A stretch of DNA of 64,000 bases from Sphingomonas hankookensis. GTDB taxonomy: Bacteria > Pseudomonadota > Alphaproteobacteria > Sphingomonadales > Sphingomonadaceae. The stretch spans positions 115,950 to 179,949 of the forward strand of contig NZ_LQQO01000063.1 in assembly GCF_001619955.1 (NCBI RefSeq), in the 5' to 3' direction. The notes beneath the pieces are model-generated. The model was given only the letters and a program-made list of their open reading frames with translations, did not search any database and was not told the DNA's origin. Below are positions 36,462 to 45,203 of the stretch, one piece after another. Position 1 is the stretch's first letter. Every line of letters begins with the position of its first letter. The position numbers and the translations under genes are program-made.

Positions 36462-37615
36462 GCGCAGCCCCTACCGCACCGACGCGCTGGTCGGCCGAGC
36501 AGGTAGCGCGGATCGCGCCGGACGGCCCGGACCGGCTGCCGATTCTGAGCCCCGCCGACATCGTGCCGATCGATCCCGCATACGACTTCTGGGACATGTG
36601 GCAGATCGCCCGCGCAGACGGGTCGACGGTGTTCGTCGACGGGCGGAGCTACTGGTTCTTCCTTGGCACGCCGCGCTTCGACGATCCGGAGGCACGGCAT
36701 GATGCGGCGCGCATCTACCTGACCAGCCATGGCGCGGATGGCTGGCGGCTGCATGGTGCGGCGTTCCCGGACGGCTTTACCCCCGGTAGCCGCGAATGGT
36801 CGGGGTCGGCGGTGCTGGCCGACGATGGTGCGACGCTGACGATGTATTTCACCGCCGCCGGCCGGCGGGACGGGCCGCACAGCTTCGAACAAAGGCTGTT
36901 CGAGACGGTCGGTCGTTTTACCGTCGAGGGCGACGACGCGCGGACGGAGCACTGGTCGACGCCGGTGGAGAGCGTCGTGGCAGACGGCGCATGCTACCGC
37001 ATCGCGGACGAGGTCGAGGCGCCGGCAACCGGCATCAAGGGGTTTCGCGATCCCGGCTTCTTCCACGATCCGGCGACCGGTCGTGACCATCTGCTGTTCG
37101 TCGGATCGGCGGCATGGACCGATGCCCAGCTGGACGGGGTGATCGGCATCGCCAGCCGCGAGCGGGCCGATGCGCCATGGCAGCTGGCGACGCCGCTGGT
37201 CGACGCGATCGGCGTGAACAGCGAGCTGGAACGCCCGCACATCATCCTGCGCGACGGGCTCTATTACCTGTTCTGGTCGACCCAGGCGAAGCGCTTTGCC
37301 CGCGGCCTGCCCGCCCCCACCGGGTTGTACGCGATGGTCGGCGACAGCATGGACGGGCCATGGCGGCCGGTGAACGGCAGCGGCCTCGTCGCCGGCAACC
37401 CGGCGGCCGAGCCGACGCAGGCCTATTGCTGGTGGGTCACCGGCGAGGGACAGGTCGCCGCGTTCGTCGACTATGCCGGGCTGAACGGAGCGGATGCCGC
37501 CGCCGACGTGGCGCTGCGCCGCGCCCGGTTCGGTGGGACCGCCGCCCCGTTCTTCCAGCTCGATTTCACCGGCGACCGGGTGACGATCGCCGGTTCTGGC
37601 GCCCCTACAGGTTAA
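36458..37615 (+). CDS. Glycoside hydrolase family 68 enzyme without signal peptide
   Basis: A 385-residue five-bladed propeller of the levansucrase/inulosucrase/beta-fructofuranosidase family. Catalytic features: nucleophile Asp in FWDMWQ, EWSGSAVL, the transition-state stabiliser FRDPGFF, and the acid/base Glu in NSELERPHI. It acts on sucrose, either hydrolysing it or making fructans. It starts with TTG overlapping the transporter stop, and no signal peptide is present, so it should act on imported sucrose in the cytoplasm. Its 3' end overlaps putA (convergent) by 11 bases. Confidence 0.88.
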   Translation: MSAAPTAPTRWSAEQVARIAPDGPDRLPILSPADIVPIDPAYDFWDMWQIARADGSTVFVDGRSYWFFLGTPRFDDPEARHDAARIYLTSHGADGWRLHGAAFPDGFTPGSREWSGSAVLADDGATLTMYFTAAGRRDGPHSFEQRLFETVGRFTVEGDDARTEHWSTPVESVVADGACYRIADEVEAPATGIKGFRDPGFFHDPATGRDHLLFVGSAAWTDAQLDGVIGIASRERADAPWQLATPLVDAIGVNSELERPHIILRDGLYYLFWSTQAKRFARGLPAPTGLYAMVGDSMDGPWRPVNGSGLVAGNPAAEPTQAYCWWVTGEGQVAAFVDYAGLNGADAAADVALRRARFGGTAAPFFQLDFTGDRVTIAGSGAPTG

Positions 37616-40600
37616 GCAGCGCCGGGTCGCCGCCCTTCGCCATGATGTTGATCGAGGTGGAGCGTTCGGCGGCGTAGCGCAGCAGCGCATCGGGTCCGCC
37701 GGCCTTCGGACCGGTGCCCGACAGCCCTTCGCCGCCGAAGGGCTGGACGCCGACGACCGCGCCGATGATCGAGCGGTTGACATAGACATTGCCCGCCGGA
37801 ACCAGCGCGGCGACTTCCTCGGCAAAACGGTCGATGCGGCTGTGGATGCCGAGCGTCAGGCCATAGCCGCGTGCCGCCAGCCTTCCCGCGACCGATGCGA
37901 GGTCGGCGGGGTCGTAGCGATAGACGTGCAGCACCGGGCCGAACACCTCGCGTTCGAGGAAGTCGGGGCTGGGCACTTCGGCGATGACCGGCGCGAAGTA
38001 CGTGCCGCGCGAGTCGTGGCCGCGGGCGTCGGCGCGGAACAGGATCTTCGCCTCGCGCTCGAGGCGTTCGACATGGGCATTGAGGGCATCGCGTGCCTCC
38101 GCGTCGATCACCGGGCCGATATCGGTCGCCGGATCGGACGGATCGCCGATCACCATGCAGCCGGCCGCACCAACCAGCGTCTCGATCGTCGCGTCGGCGG
38201 TATCCTGGGGCAGGTACAGCAGGCGGAGCGCCGAGCAACGCTGCCCCGCCGAGCCGAAGGCGGAGAGGAGCACGTCGTCGACCACCTGTTCGCGCAGCGC
38301 ACTGGTATCGACGAACAGGCCGTTCAAGCCGCCGGTTTCGGCGATGAACGGCAGGATCGGACCGTTGCGGTTGGCGAGGCTGCGGTTGATCGCCCAGGCG
38401 GTGTCGGTGCCGCCGGTGAAGGCGACGCCGGCAATGGCCGGATGCGCGACCAGCGCCGCGCCGACCTCCGCCCCGTCGCCCGGCAGCAGCGCCAGCAGAT
38501 CGGGATCGAGCCCGGCCGAATGGAACAGGCGGACGGCTTCGGCGGCGACCAGCGGCGTCTGTTCGGCGGGCTTGGCGAGGACGGCGTTGCCGGCGGCGAG
38601 CGCGGCGGCGACCTGTCCGGTGAAGATCGCGAGCGGGAAATTCCATGGGCTGATGCAGACGAACACGCCGCGGCCGTGGAGTTCGATCTGGTTCACTTCG
38701 CCGACCGGCCCCGGCAGCACGGTCGGACCGGCGAAGCGGGTTTCGGCCAACAGGGCATAATAGCGGCAGAAATCGATCGCCTCGCGCACTTCGGCTACCG
38801 CGTCGTTCAACGTCTTGCCGGCTTCGGCGGAGAGAATCGCGATGAAGCGGTCCATCTGCGCATCGAGGGCGTCGGCCATGGCGCGGAGGATTTTCCCCCG
38901 GGAAACTCCGCCCATGGCGTTCCAGCGGGGCTGGGCGGCACGGGCGAGCGCGGCGGCGCGGTCGATTTCGGCGGGGGTGGCGGCGGTGACGGAGCCGATG
39001 GTCCGGCCATGGTCGACCGGGCTGGCCATGGGCACGGCGCCGGTGCCGGCAAGGGTCTGGCCACCGACGATCGGGCCGGCGTGGATGGTGGCGAAGGTGT
39101 CGCGAACCGACATTGCCCGGGCGCGGACCGAGGCGATGGAATAGTCGCGGCCAAGGGGGTTGCCGCGGCCGGGATAGATGCCGGATGGGGACGGGAGGCG
39201 CGGATGTTGACGCGGGGTCGCCGCAACCGCCGCGACCGGATCGGCGACCAGCGTCGTCGCCGGCACTTCCTCGTCCAGCAGGGCATTGACGAAGCTGCTG
39301 TTGGCGCCGTTTTCGAGCAGGCGACGGACGAGATAGGGCAGCAGTTCCTCATGCCCGCCGACCGGCGCATAAGCACGCAGGATCAAGGCGTTATCGCCGA
39401 TAGTTGCCGCCGCCTGTCGGTACAGCCCCTCGCCCATGCCGTGCAGCCGCTGGTGCTCGATCCGCACGCCGGCGCGGTCGGCCATGTGGCGCACCGCCAT
39501 CAGGCTGTGCGCGTTATGGGTCGCGAACTGCGGGTAGAGCGCCGGCGCCGCCGCGATCAACTTATGCGCGCACACCAGATAGGACAGATCGGTCGCGGCC
39601 TTCGACGTGAACACCGGATAGCCAGGATGGCCAGCGATCTGCGCGCGCTTGACCTCGCTGTCCCAATAGGCGCCCTTGACCAGCCGGACCATGATCCGCC
39701 GCCCGGTGTCGCGCGACAGCCGTTCCAGCCCGTCGATCACCCCGCGCGCACGCTTGCCATAGGCCTGCACCACGACGCCGAGACCGGTCCAGTCGCCCAG
39801 CTCGCTCTCGCGCGCCAGCCGGTCGACCAGCTTGAGCGACAGGGCGAGGCGGTCGGCTTCCTCCGCGTCGATGGCGAGGTTGAGATTGTGGCGCGCGCCG
39901 ATCAGCGCGAGGCGCTTCATGCGCGGATAGAGGTCGGCGAACACGTCGTCGGTCCGCACCGCTTCATAGCGCGGGCACAGCGCCGAAAGCTTGACCGAGA
40001 CGCCATGCCCTTCCTCCGGCGTGCTGCCGGGCGCGCGGGCGCGGCCGACCGCCTCGATCGCGGCGGCGTAGATATGTTCATAGCGTTCGGCATCGGCGGG
40101 GGTGCGCGCACCCTCCCCCAGCATGTCGAACGAGCAGAGATAGCCTTCCTTCGCGGCACGCTTCAGCGCGGCCTCGATGGTCGAACCGAGCACGAACTGG
40201 TCGCCCATGATACCGACCGCGGCGGCCAGCGCACGGCGGATGACCGGTTCGCCCAGCCGCCCGGCAAGGCGGCGGATCGTCTCGCCGATGCCGGCCGGCC
40301 CTTCGTCGCCGACCAGCTTGCCGGTCAGCGTCAGGCCGATGGTCGAGGCGTTGACGAACAGGCTGGACGACTGGCCCAGATGCGCTGCCCAGTCGGCGGT
40401 GCCGACCTTTTCGGCGATCAGCCGGTCGCGGGTCGCGGCGTCGGGGGTGCGCAGCAGCGCCTCGGCCAGACACATCAGCGCCAGCCCCTCCTGCGTGCCC
40501 AGCGAGAATTGCTGGAGAAAGCCCTCGACCACGCCGGGCTTGGCGGCGGCGGCGCGGGTGCGTTCGACCAGCTTCGCGGCCTTGGCGACGATCTCCGCGC

Positions 40601-40703
40601 GGTCGGATTGGGTCAGCGGCACCTGGGCAAGCAACTGCGGGAGCAGGACGCTCTCGTCGATGAACTTGTCGGCGTCCAGGGCATCCCAATCGATCGCGGG
40701 CAT
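37605..40703 (-). CDS. putA: Bifunctional proline dehydrogenase / P5C dehydrogenase
   Basis: A 1032-residue enzyme oxidising proline to glutamate. An N-terminal arm is followed by the FAD-barrel PRODH domain (MVRLVKGAYWDSEVKRAQ; RIEHQRLHGMGEGLY...) and the ALDH domain (ISPWNFPLAIFTGQVAAAL; catalytic Cys in SAGQRCSALRLLYLP; FGGEGLSGTGPKAGG). Substrate is channelled between the two. It lacks the N-terminal ribbon-helix-helix domain of trifunctional PutA, so it does not repress its own gene; regulation is likely by the divergent Lrp-type gene at 40895. Confidence 0.96.
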   Translation of the reverse strand: MPAIDWDALDADKFIDESVLLPQLLAQVPLTQSDRAEIVAKAAKLVERTRAAAAKPGVVEGFLQQFSLGTQEGLALMCLAEALLRTPDAATRDRLIAEKVGTADWAAHLGQSSSLFVNASTIGLTLTGKLVGDEGPAGIGETIRRLAGRLGEPVIRRALAAAVGIMGDQFVLGSTIEAALKRAAKEGYLCSFDMLGEGARTPADAERYEHIYAAAIEAVGRARAPGSTPEEGHGVSVKLSALCPRYEAVRTDDVFADLYPRMKRLALIGARHNLNLAIDAEEADRLALSLKLVDRLARESELGDWTGLGVVVQAYGKRARGVIDGLERLSRDTGRRIMVRLVKGAYWDSEVKRAQIAGHPGYPVFTSKAATDLSYLVCAHKLIAAAPALYPQFATHNAHSLMAVRHMADRAGVRIEHQRLHGMGEGLYRQAAATIGDNALILRAYAPVGGHEELLPYLVRRLLENGANSSFVNALLDEEVPATTLVADPVAAVAATPRQHPRLPSPSGIYPGRGNPLGRDYSIASVRARAMSVRDTFATIHAGPIVGGQTLAGTGAVPMASPVDHGRTIGSVTAATPAEIDRAAALARAAQPRWNAMGGVSRGKILRAMADALDAQMDRFIAILSAEAGKTLNDAVAEVREAIDFCRYYALLAETRFAGPTVLPGPVGEVNQIELHGRGVFVCISPWNFPLAIFTGQVAAALAAGNAVLAKPAEQTPLVAAEAVRLFHSAGLDPDLLALLPGDGAEVGAALVAHPAIAGVAFTGGTDTAWAINRSLANRNGPILPFIAETGGLNGLFVDTSALREQVVDDVLLSAFGSAGQRCSALRLLYLPQDTADATIETLVGAAGCMVIGDPSDPATDIGPVIDAEARDALNAHVERLEREAKILFRADARGHDSRGTYFAPVIAEVPSPDFLEREVFGPVLHVYRYDPADLASVAGRLAARGYGLTLGIHSRIDRFAEEVAALVPAGNVYVNRSIIGAVVGVQPFGGEGLSGTGPKAGGPDALLRYAAERSTSINIMAKGGDPALLNL

Positions 40704-40836
40704 TCGTCTCTCCGTATGTCGGTTCGTCGGTATATCGCGGTTGAAGACAAAGGTGCTTCGTATGTTGGGGCGATCAGACGATAGTTTTCCTGGATAAGGG
40801 CGTTAGTATCGCCTGATCTTCGGACGTGGTAGAAGA

Positions 40837-40870
40837 AGAAGCGGGACCCCGGGTCAAGCCCGGGGTGACG
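40837..40870. repeat. Palindromic repeat, family B half copy
   Basis: GAAGCGGGACCCCGGGTCAA...GGGGTGACG, the right arm of the element at 21076-21156 without its partner. It lies in the putA/putR divergent promoter region, 25 bases before putR. Confidence 0.65.
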
Positions 40871-40894
40871 TAGAGTGTGGGAGAGGTGGTTGCG

Positions 40895-41347
40895 ATGGAC
40901 CAGACGGACCGGAAGTTGCTGCGGGTGTTGCAGGGCGATGGGCGGATCACCAATCAGGCGCTGGCGACGCAGTGCGGCCTGTCGCCCGCCGCCTGTTTCG
41001 AACGGGTGCGGCGGTTGCGCGAGAGTGGCGTTATCCGGGGGTACGCCGCGCTGCTCGATCCGGGAAAGCTCGACCGGTCGCTGCTGGTATTCATCGAGGT
41101 ACTATTGGACCGCACCACCGACGACGTCTTCACCGCCTTTGCCAACCATGTCCGCGACCTGCCGGAAGTGTTGGAATGTCATATGGTTGCGGGCGGTTTC
41201 GACTATCTTTTAAAGGTTCGCATGGCCGATATGGATGCGTATCGGGCGTTCCTGGGCCGGACGCTGACGACCGTGCCCGGGGTACGCGAGACGCGGACCT
41301 ATGCCGTGCTGGAGGAAGTGAAGGCGACGACCGCGCTGCCGCTCTAA
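40895..41347 (+). CDS. putR: Lrp/AsnC-family regulator, probable putA activator
   Basis: A 150-residue AsnC-type regulator: helix-turn-helix at residues 5-55 (RKLLRVLQGDGRITNQALATQCGLSPAACFERVRRLRESGVIRG) and a RAM ligand-binding domain (LECHMVAGGFDYLLKVRMADMDAYRAFL). Divergent from putA with 191 bases between; in Agrobacterium and Rhodobacter the gene in this position (putR) activates putA in response to proline. The symbol is assigned from this context. The ATG at 40895 was chosen; six more codons are open. Confidence 0.85.
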   Translation: MDQTDRKLLRVLQGDGRITNQALATQCGLSPAACFERVRRLRESGVIRGYAALLDPGKLDRSLLVFIEVLLDRTTDDVFTAFANHVRDLPEVLECHMVAGGFDYLLKVRMADMDAYRAFLGRTLTTVPGVRETRTYAVLEEVKATTALPL

Positions 41348-41354
41348 GCCGCGC

Positions 41355-42374
41355 TCAATCCTGTTCGACTACCAGATAGACCATCGACTGGGTGAGCAGG
41401 ACATAGGCGATTTCGCCGAAGGTGACGGGACCGGTCATGTCGCCCGGCCGCTCACCCTCAAGTCCCGCGTACATATAGTTCAGGATGCAGTTGCAGCTGA
41501 ACACGACCTCGCCACCCGGGCTGCCCAGTTGTTCGGCGAATTGCCGCGGATAATCCTCGACCGGGCGGGCGAAGCGATAGGCGACATGGCCATAGACCGG
41601 GGCGAAGAAGGTTACACGCCCGGTCGCCTCGTCGATCCCCGCGGTCGCGACATTGACCATCGTGCCGTTGTAATCGGCGACCAGCGGCAGCCGGGTGTCG
41701 ATGCCGTTCGCGGCGATATGATCGACCAGCCGGGTCGGCACGCCATCGACCGACACGTGTTCGACGGTAAAGCCGGTATCGGTGTCGAAGGTCAGCACCG
41801 GCCCGTCCATGTCGGGCGCGAACAGGTTGACGATATCGGCACGGGCAAAGGCATGGTCGGGCAGCGCGACATGCAGCACCACCGCCCGATCGTCGGCCGA
41901 ACGACCGCTGCGCCCGTCGAACACTTTCGGACGGTCGGTCGCGGCGGCTTGCCCCGCGACGCCGGTGACCCAGCCCACCACCGGGCGGCGGAACATGTCG
42001 GGCCATTCGATGCCGTGGAGCGCGAAGTCGCGATGGACCTCGCTCTGCCCCGGGATCAGCAGGATGGTATAGCCATTGTCGGGACCGAGCGCCGCCATGT
42101 CCGGCAGGGCGGCGCGATCGAGCATCCCGACCCATGCGACCGAGGCGAAGGCGGGCATCCGCTGGACGAAGATGCGGTCGGGCGCATGCGCCCCGCCGGC
42201 TTCGGCGGTCATGAAATAGGGGCTGGTGCCGCCGACCCATTCGCCCCGGGGCAGCGCGGCGAGCAGGCGCTCCTCCCCCGCCAAAATCAGGGTTTCGCCG
42301 GCGGCCAGCATCGCGGCGACCTCGTCGACGCTGTACAGCGACCGGTCGGCATGGAACGGGTTCGACGCGGTCAT
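41355..42374 (-). CDS. DUF6976-like protein, possible FIST-type fold
   Basis: A 339-residue cytoplasmic protein that I recognise only as a conserved family (recalled as DUF6976). N-terminus: DRSLYSVDEVAAMLAAGETLILAGEERLLAALPRG; there is a GGTSPYFMT motif. The C-terminal part (EVVFSCNCILNYMYAG...GPVTFGEIAYVLLTQSMVYL) resembles the C-terminal segment of FIST domains, with a conserved Cys-Asn-Cys followed by a 'G-GEIA' strand. That would suggest a small-ligand sensor, but it is inference. Overlaps an 81-residue upstream gene by four bases. Confidence 0.7.
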   Translation of the reverse strand: MTASNPFHADRSLYSVDEVAAMLAAGETLILAGEERLLAALPRGEWVGGTSPYFMTAEAGGAHAPDRIFVQRMPAFASVAWVGMLDRAALPDMAALGPDNGYTILLIPGQSEVHRDFALHGIEWPDMFRRPVVGWVTGVAGQAAATDRPKVFDGRSGRSADDRAVVLHVALPDHAFARADIVNLFAPDMDGPVLTFDTDTGFTVEHVSVDGVPTRLVDHIAANGIDTRLPLVADYNGTMVNVATAGIDEATGRVTFFAPVYGHVAYRFARPVEDYPRQFAEQLGSPGGEVVFSCNCILNYMYAGLEGERPGDMTGPVTFGEIAYVLLTQSMVYLVVEQD

Positions 42375-42616
42375 TGGGGCTTCCCCTGAAAGATCGTGGC
42401 ATAGTCTTCGCGGGCGAAGCGCAGATTGTCGCGGAAGAAGCGGCGCAGTTCCTCGACCAGCGCCGGCCGGTCGGCATCGTCGCGGGCATAGGCATGGGTC
42501 AGGCGGATCATCAGGATGCGCAGCGCGAGGCATTTATACGCCGGGCGGACCGCGCCCGACAGCACCGCGTCCCAACGGGGATCGGCTGCCGAAGGAATAT
42601 CGATTGTATCTGTCAT
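42371..42616 (-). CDS. 81-residue protein co-transcribed with the DUF6976-like gene
   Basis: Starts at MTDTIDIPSAADPRWDAV. It is mostly helical, with a hydrophobic/basic segment AYKCLALRILMIRLTHAYA and an acidic helix PALVEELRRFFRDNLRFAREDYATIF. No transmembrane region and no family known to me. Start-stop overlap (ATGA) with the DUF6976-like gene strongly suggests coupled translation and joint function. Confidence 0.7.
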   Translation of the reverse strand: MTDTIDIPSAADPRWDAVLSGAVRPAYKCLALRILMIRLTHAYARDDADRPALVEELRRFFRDNLRFAREDYATIFQGKPQ

Positions 42617-42800
42617 GCCTTCCGGACCTCTCACCCGGCCTGCGATAACGGCATGCGCTTTAACATGGAGTATACGTCTGTAGCGGCGCGATCCGTGGCA
42701 TTTCGGGATCGCTTCACCGTCACGGCGCGTTTGCGCCATTGCGCGGGGATGCAGGCATGATAGCCTGCCGTACATCACCCGCAGGAGGGGAGACGACACG

Positions 42801-43325
42801 ATGGTTGCCGTTGCCGACACCCGATATTCGGTGCTTGCCCTGTCCGATGGCACGCCCCCGCCCGCGCTGAACGACGTGATCGAGCGGCTGCGCGCGACGT
42901 TGCTGCCGCTGGGGCGGGAGAATGAGCGCAACATGCTGGGCGCGCGGATCGACCGGTTCGTCAGCGAGGCGGACCGGCAGGTGATCCTGCTGGCGCATGG
43001 TGCCGGGTGCCGCGCGGCGGCGTGGTGGGCGCGGCTGTCGCCGTCGCATTATGTGCAGCGGGTGGCGGGCGCGATCCTGGTCGATCCGATGGTCGCGGAT
43101 GGCGACAGCCGCTTCGCATCGCCCGCGACCCTGCTGCCGTTCCGGTCGATGACGCTCGACAGCACCGGGCGGATCGAGACGCTGGCACGCGAATGGGGCA
43201 GCGAGGTGATGCCCGGCGACAGCGCGGCGCGCGGTGGCGGGTTGCTGCGGCTGATCGACCGGTTGAGCGGTGCGGTGGTCGCGCATGATGTGCGGACGGC
43301 GGAGAGGCTGGTGGGGTTGGGGTAG
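42801..43325 (+). CDS. RBBP9/YdeN-like alpha/beta hydrolase lacking the catalytic Ser
   Basis: A 174-residue protein shaped like small serine hydrolases of the RBBP9/YdeN group: VILLAHGAGCRAAAWWARLS at the nucleophile elbow, then GAILVDPMVAD and a late His in GAVVAHDVRTAERL. The elbow motif G-H-S-x-G is read as A-H-G-A-G, so the nucleophile Ser is replaced by Gly. It is likely inactive or binds a ligand only. Starts at 42801 behind GGAGG; divergent from the DUF6976-like operon. Confidence 0.72.
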   Translation: MVAVADTRYSVLALSDGTPPPALNDVIERLRATLLPLGRENERNMLGARIDRFVSEADRQVILLAHGAGCRAAAWWARLSPSHYVQRVAGAILVDPMVADGDSRFASPATLLPFRSMTLDSTGRIETLAREWGSEVMPGDSAARGGGLLRLIDRLSGAVVAHDVRTAERLVGLG

Positions 43326-43371
43326 GGTTCCGGCCGACTTCTCTCTTTCCCGGCCGCTCTCTACCCTCCCC

Positions 43372-43491
43372 CCGTTTGCTTCGAGCGGAGGTTCGAGCCT
43401 GTCGAGAACCGTAGTCGAGAAGGGGGCGCCCCAAACCGGGGGTTCTCGACGGGCGCTTCTCGACAAGCTCGAAGCTGCTCGAACCGAACGG
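43372..43491. repeat. Palindromic repeat, family A copy 3 (inverted)
   Basis: CCGTTTGCTTCGAGCGGAGG at the left and CTGCTCGAACCGAACGG at the right; it is the reverse of the copy at 28925-29046. Lies between convergent 3' ends, as the other copies lie in intergenic gaps. Confidence 0.8.
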
Positions 43492-43513
43492 TAGGGTATG
43501 GTGGGAACCGCCC

Positions 43514-43969
43514 TCACCCCCGGCGCCTGGGCATCAACGCATTGCGCATCGCGAAGCTCGAATTGATCCGCGTCACGCCGGGCAGGCGCGACAATATGTC
43601 GGTGTGCAGCGCCTCGTACGCCGCTGCCGATTCGACCGCGACGCGCAGCCAGTAATCGGACTGGCCGGTCATCAGCCAGCATTCCTGAATCTCCGCATGG
43701 CGGCGCACCGCCGCTTCGAAGCGGGAAAGATATTCCTCGGTCTGGCGCTCCAGCGTCACCTGCACGATCACCGTCGCGCCATGGTCGGCCGGGTCGGCGC
43801 GGGTGACGACGGTATAGCCGCGGATGACGCCGGCATCCTCCAGCAACCGCACCCGGCGGAGACAGGCGGAGGGTGATAGCCCGACCTCCGCCGCCAGCGC
43901 GTTGTTGGGGCGGCGGGCGTCGAGCCGCAGCAGGTTCAGCAATTTGCGGTCGATGGCGTCGAGGTTCAT
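43514..43969 (-). CDS. Lrp/AsnC-family regulator divergent from alanine racemase
   Basis: A 151-residue Lrp-type protein with helix-turn-helix (AIDRKLLNLLRLDARRPNNALAAEVGLSPSACLRRVRLLEDAGVIRG) and RAM domain (ECWLMTGQSDYWLRVAVESAAAYEAL). Divergent from alr-dadA with 121 bases between; in several proteobacteria an Lrp-type protein (DadR) activates D-alanine catabolism genes in this position. The ATG at 43969 was preferred to a TTG five codons upstream. Confidence 0.87.
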   Translation of the reverse strand: MNLDAIDRKLLNLLRLDARRPNNALAAEVGLSPSACLRRVRLLEDAGVIRGYTVVTRADPADHGATVIVQVTLERQTEEYLSRFEAAVRRHAEIQECWLMTGQSDYWLRVAVESAAAYEALHTDILSRLPGVTRINSSFAMRNALMPRRRG

Positions 43970-44033
43970 CTTCGTTGCGTCCAACCCGCCAATTATTGCG
44001 TACCTACGCTATTACGGCAGAAGATGCGGCACA

Positions 44034-44050
44034 ATCGCAAAACCTGCGAT
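44034..44050. promoter_or_regulatory. Inverted repeat in the alr-dadA / Lrp intergenic region
   Basis: ATCGCA-AAACC-TGCGAT is a perfect 6-base inverted repeat with a 5-base spacer, 40 bases before the alr ATG. It is a likely Lrp/DadR-type operator. Further CTACGC/CTGCGCTACGC segments nearby could be secondary sites. Confidence 0.5.
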
Positions 44051-44090
44051 ACTATCTGCGCTACGCTGGGCTTACGGAGAGCATGGAACG

Positions 44091-45203
44091 ATGGCATTGC
44101 TGACGATCGACCTGAACGCGCTGGTCGCCAATTACCGGACGATCGCGGCGACCGTCGCCCCGGCGCGGGCGGCGGGCGTGGTGAAGGCCGATGGCTATGG
44201 CCTGGGCGCAGGGATCGTCGCCGATGCGCTGTACCGCGCGGGGTGCCGCGATTTCTTCGTCGCGCTGACCGGGGAAGCCACCGCGCTGCGCCCGACCCTG
44301 CCCGCCGATGCTCGGCTGTTCGTGCTCAACGGAATCGCGCCGGGCGAGGAAGCGGCGCTGATCGCCGCCGATGCGGTGCCGGTGCTCAACTGCCCGGCGG
44401 ATATCGAGCGCTGGGCGGCGGCGGGGCGGATCGCCGGGCGGCGGCTGCCGGCGGCGGTGCAGGTCGACAGCGGCATGTCGCGGCTGGGGCTGGCCCCGGA
44501 CGAGGTCGCGGCGATCGCCGCCGACCCGACGATGCTGGGCGGGATCGAGCTGGTGCTGGTGATGAGCCACCTCGCCTGCGGCGACGAACCGGGATCGGGC
44601 GCGAACGCGGCGCAGCGGGCGCGGTTCGACGAACTGGCGGCGATGCTGCCCCCGGCGGAGCGGTCGCTGGCCAATTCGGGGGGATCGTTCCTGGGCGGCG
44701 GGTTTCATGGCGACCTCGTCCGGCCGGGAATCGCGCTCTATGGCGGGGCACCGCAGGACGGGCGGCCCAATCCGATGCGGCCGGTCGTCGCGTTGGAGGC
44801 GCGGATCGTGCAGTGGCGCGACGTGCCGGCGGGGACCGGCGTGGGCTATGGCCTGACCTCGGTCGCAAGCCACGACCGGCGGATCGCGACCCTGTCCTAT
44901 GGCTATGCCGATGGCTGGCCGCGGATGCTGAGCAACCGGGGCGCGGCCTATGTCGCCGGGGTACGCGCGCCGATCGCCGGGCGGGTGTCGATGGACAGCA
45001 TCTGCATCGACGTGACCGATGTGGCCGTAGACCTGCTGGTCGCGACACCCAATGCGGAGCTGATCGGCCCGCACCAGAGCATCGATGCGGTCGCGGCGGA
45101 TGCCGGAACCATCGCCTATGAAATCCTGACCAGCCTGCGCCACCGCCATGCCCGGCGGATCGTGGCCCTCACCCAACAAGAGGACGCAACATGCGGATCG
45201 TGA
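44091..45203 (+). CDS. alr: Alanine racemase (catabolic, DadX type)
   Basis: A 370-residue PLP enzyme converting L-alanine to D-alanine. The PLP Lys is in [14 protein letters not shown] (about residue 35), with [25 protein letters not shown] and the catalytic Tyr region [10 protein letters not shown] / [18 protein letters not shown]. It overlaps dadA by 13 bases, so the pair converts L-alanine to pyruvate via D-alanine; this context makes it the catabolic (dadX-like) racemase, though it may also supply cell-wall D-Ala if it is the only one. Confidence 0.93.
   Translation: MALLTIDLNALVANYRTIAATVAPARAAGVVKADGYGLGAGIVADALYRAGCRDFFVALTGEATALRPTLPADARLFVLNGIAPGEEAALIAADAVPVLNCPADIERWAAAGRIAGRRLPAAVQVDSGMSRLGLAPDEVAAIAADPTMLGGIELVLVMSHLACGDEPGSGANAAQRARFDELAAMLPPAERSLANSGGSFLGGGFHGDLVRPGIALYGGAPQDGRPNPMRPVVALEARIVQWRDVPAGTGVGYGLTSVASHDRRIATLSYGYADGWPRMLSNRGAAYVAGVRAPIAGRVSMDSICIDVTDVAVDLLVATPNAELIGPHQSIDAVAADAGTIAYEILTSLRHRHARRIVALTQQEDATCGS

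Noticed and set aside
37842..40784. A 980-codon plus-strand frame opposite putA
   Set aside because: It is fully antisense to a protein with intact PRODH and ALDH motifs; the translation is low-complexity Arg/Ala/Gly, typical of codon-position shadows in high-GC DNA.
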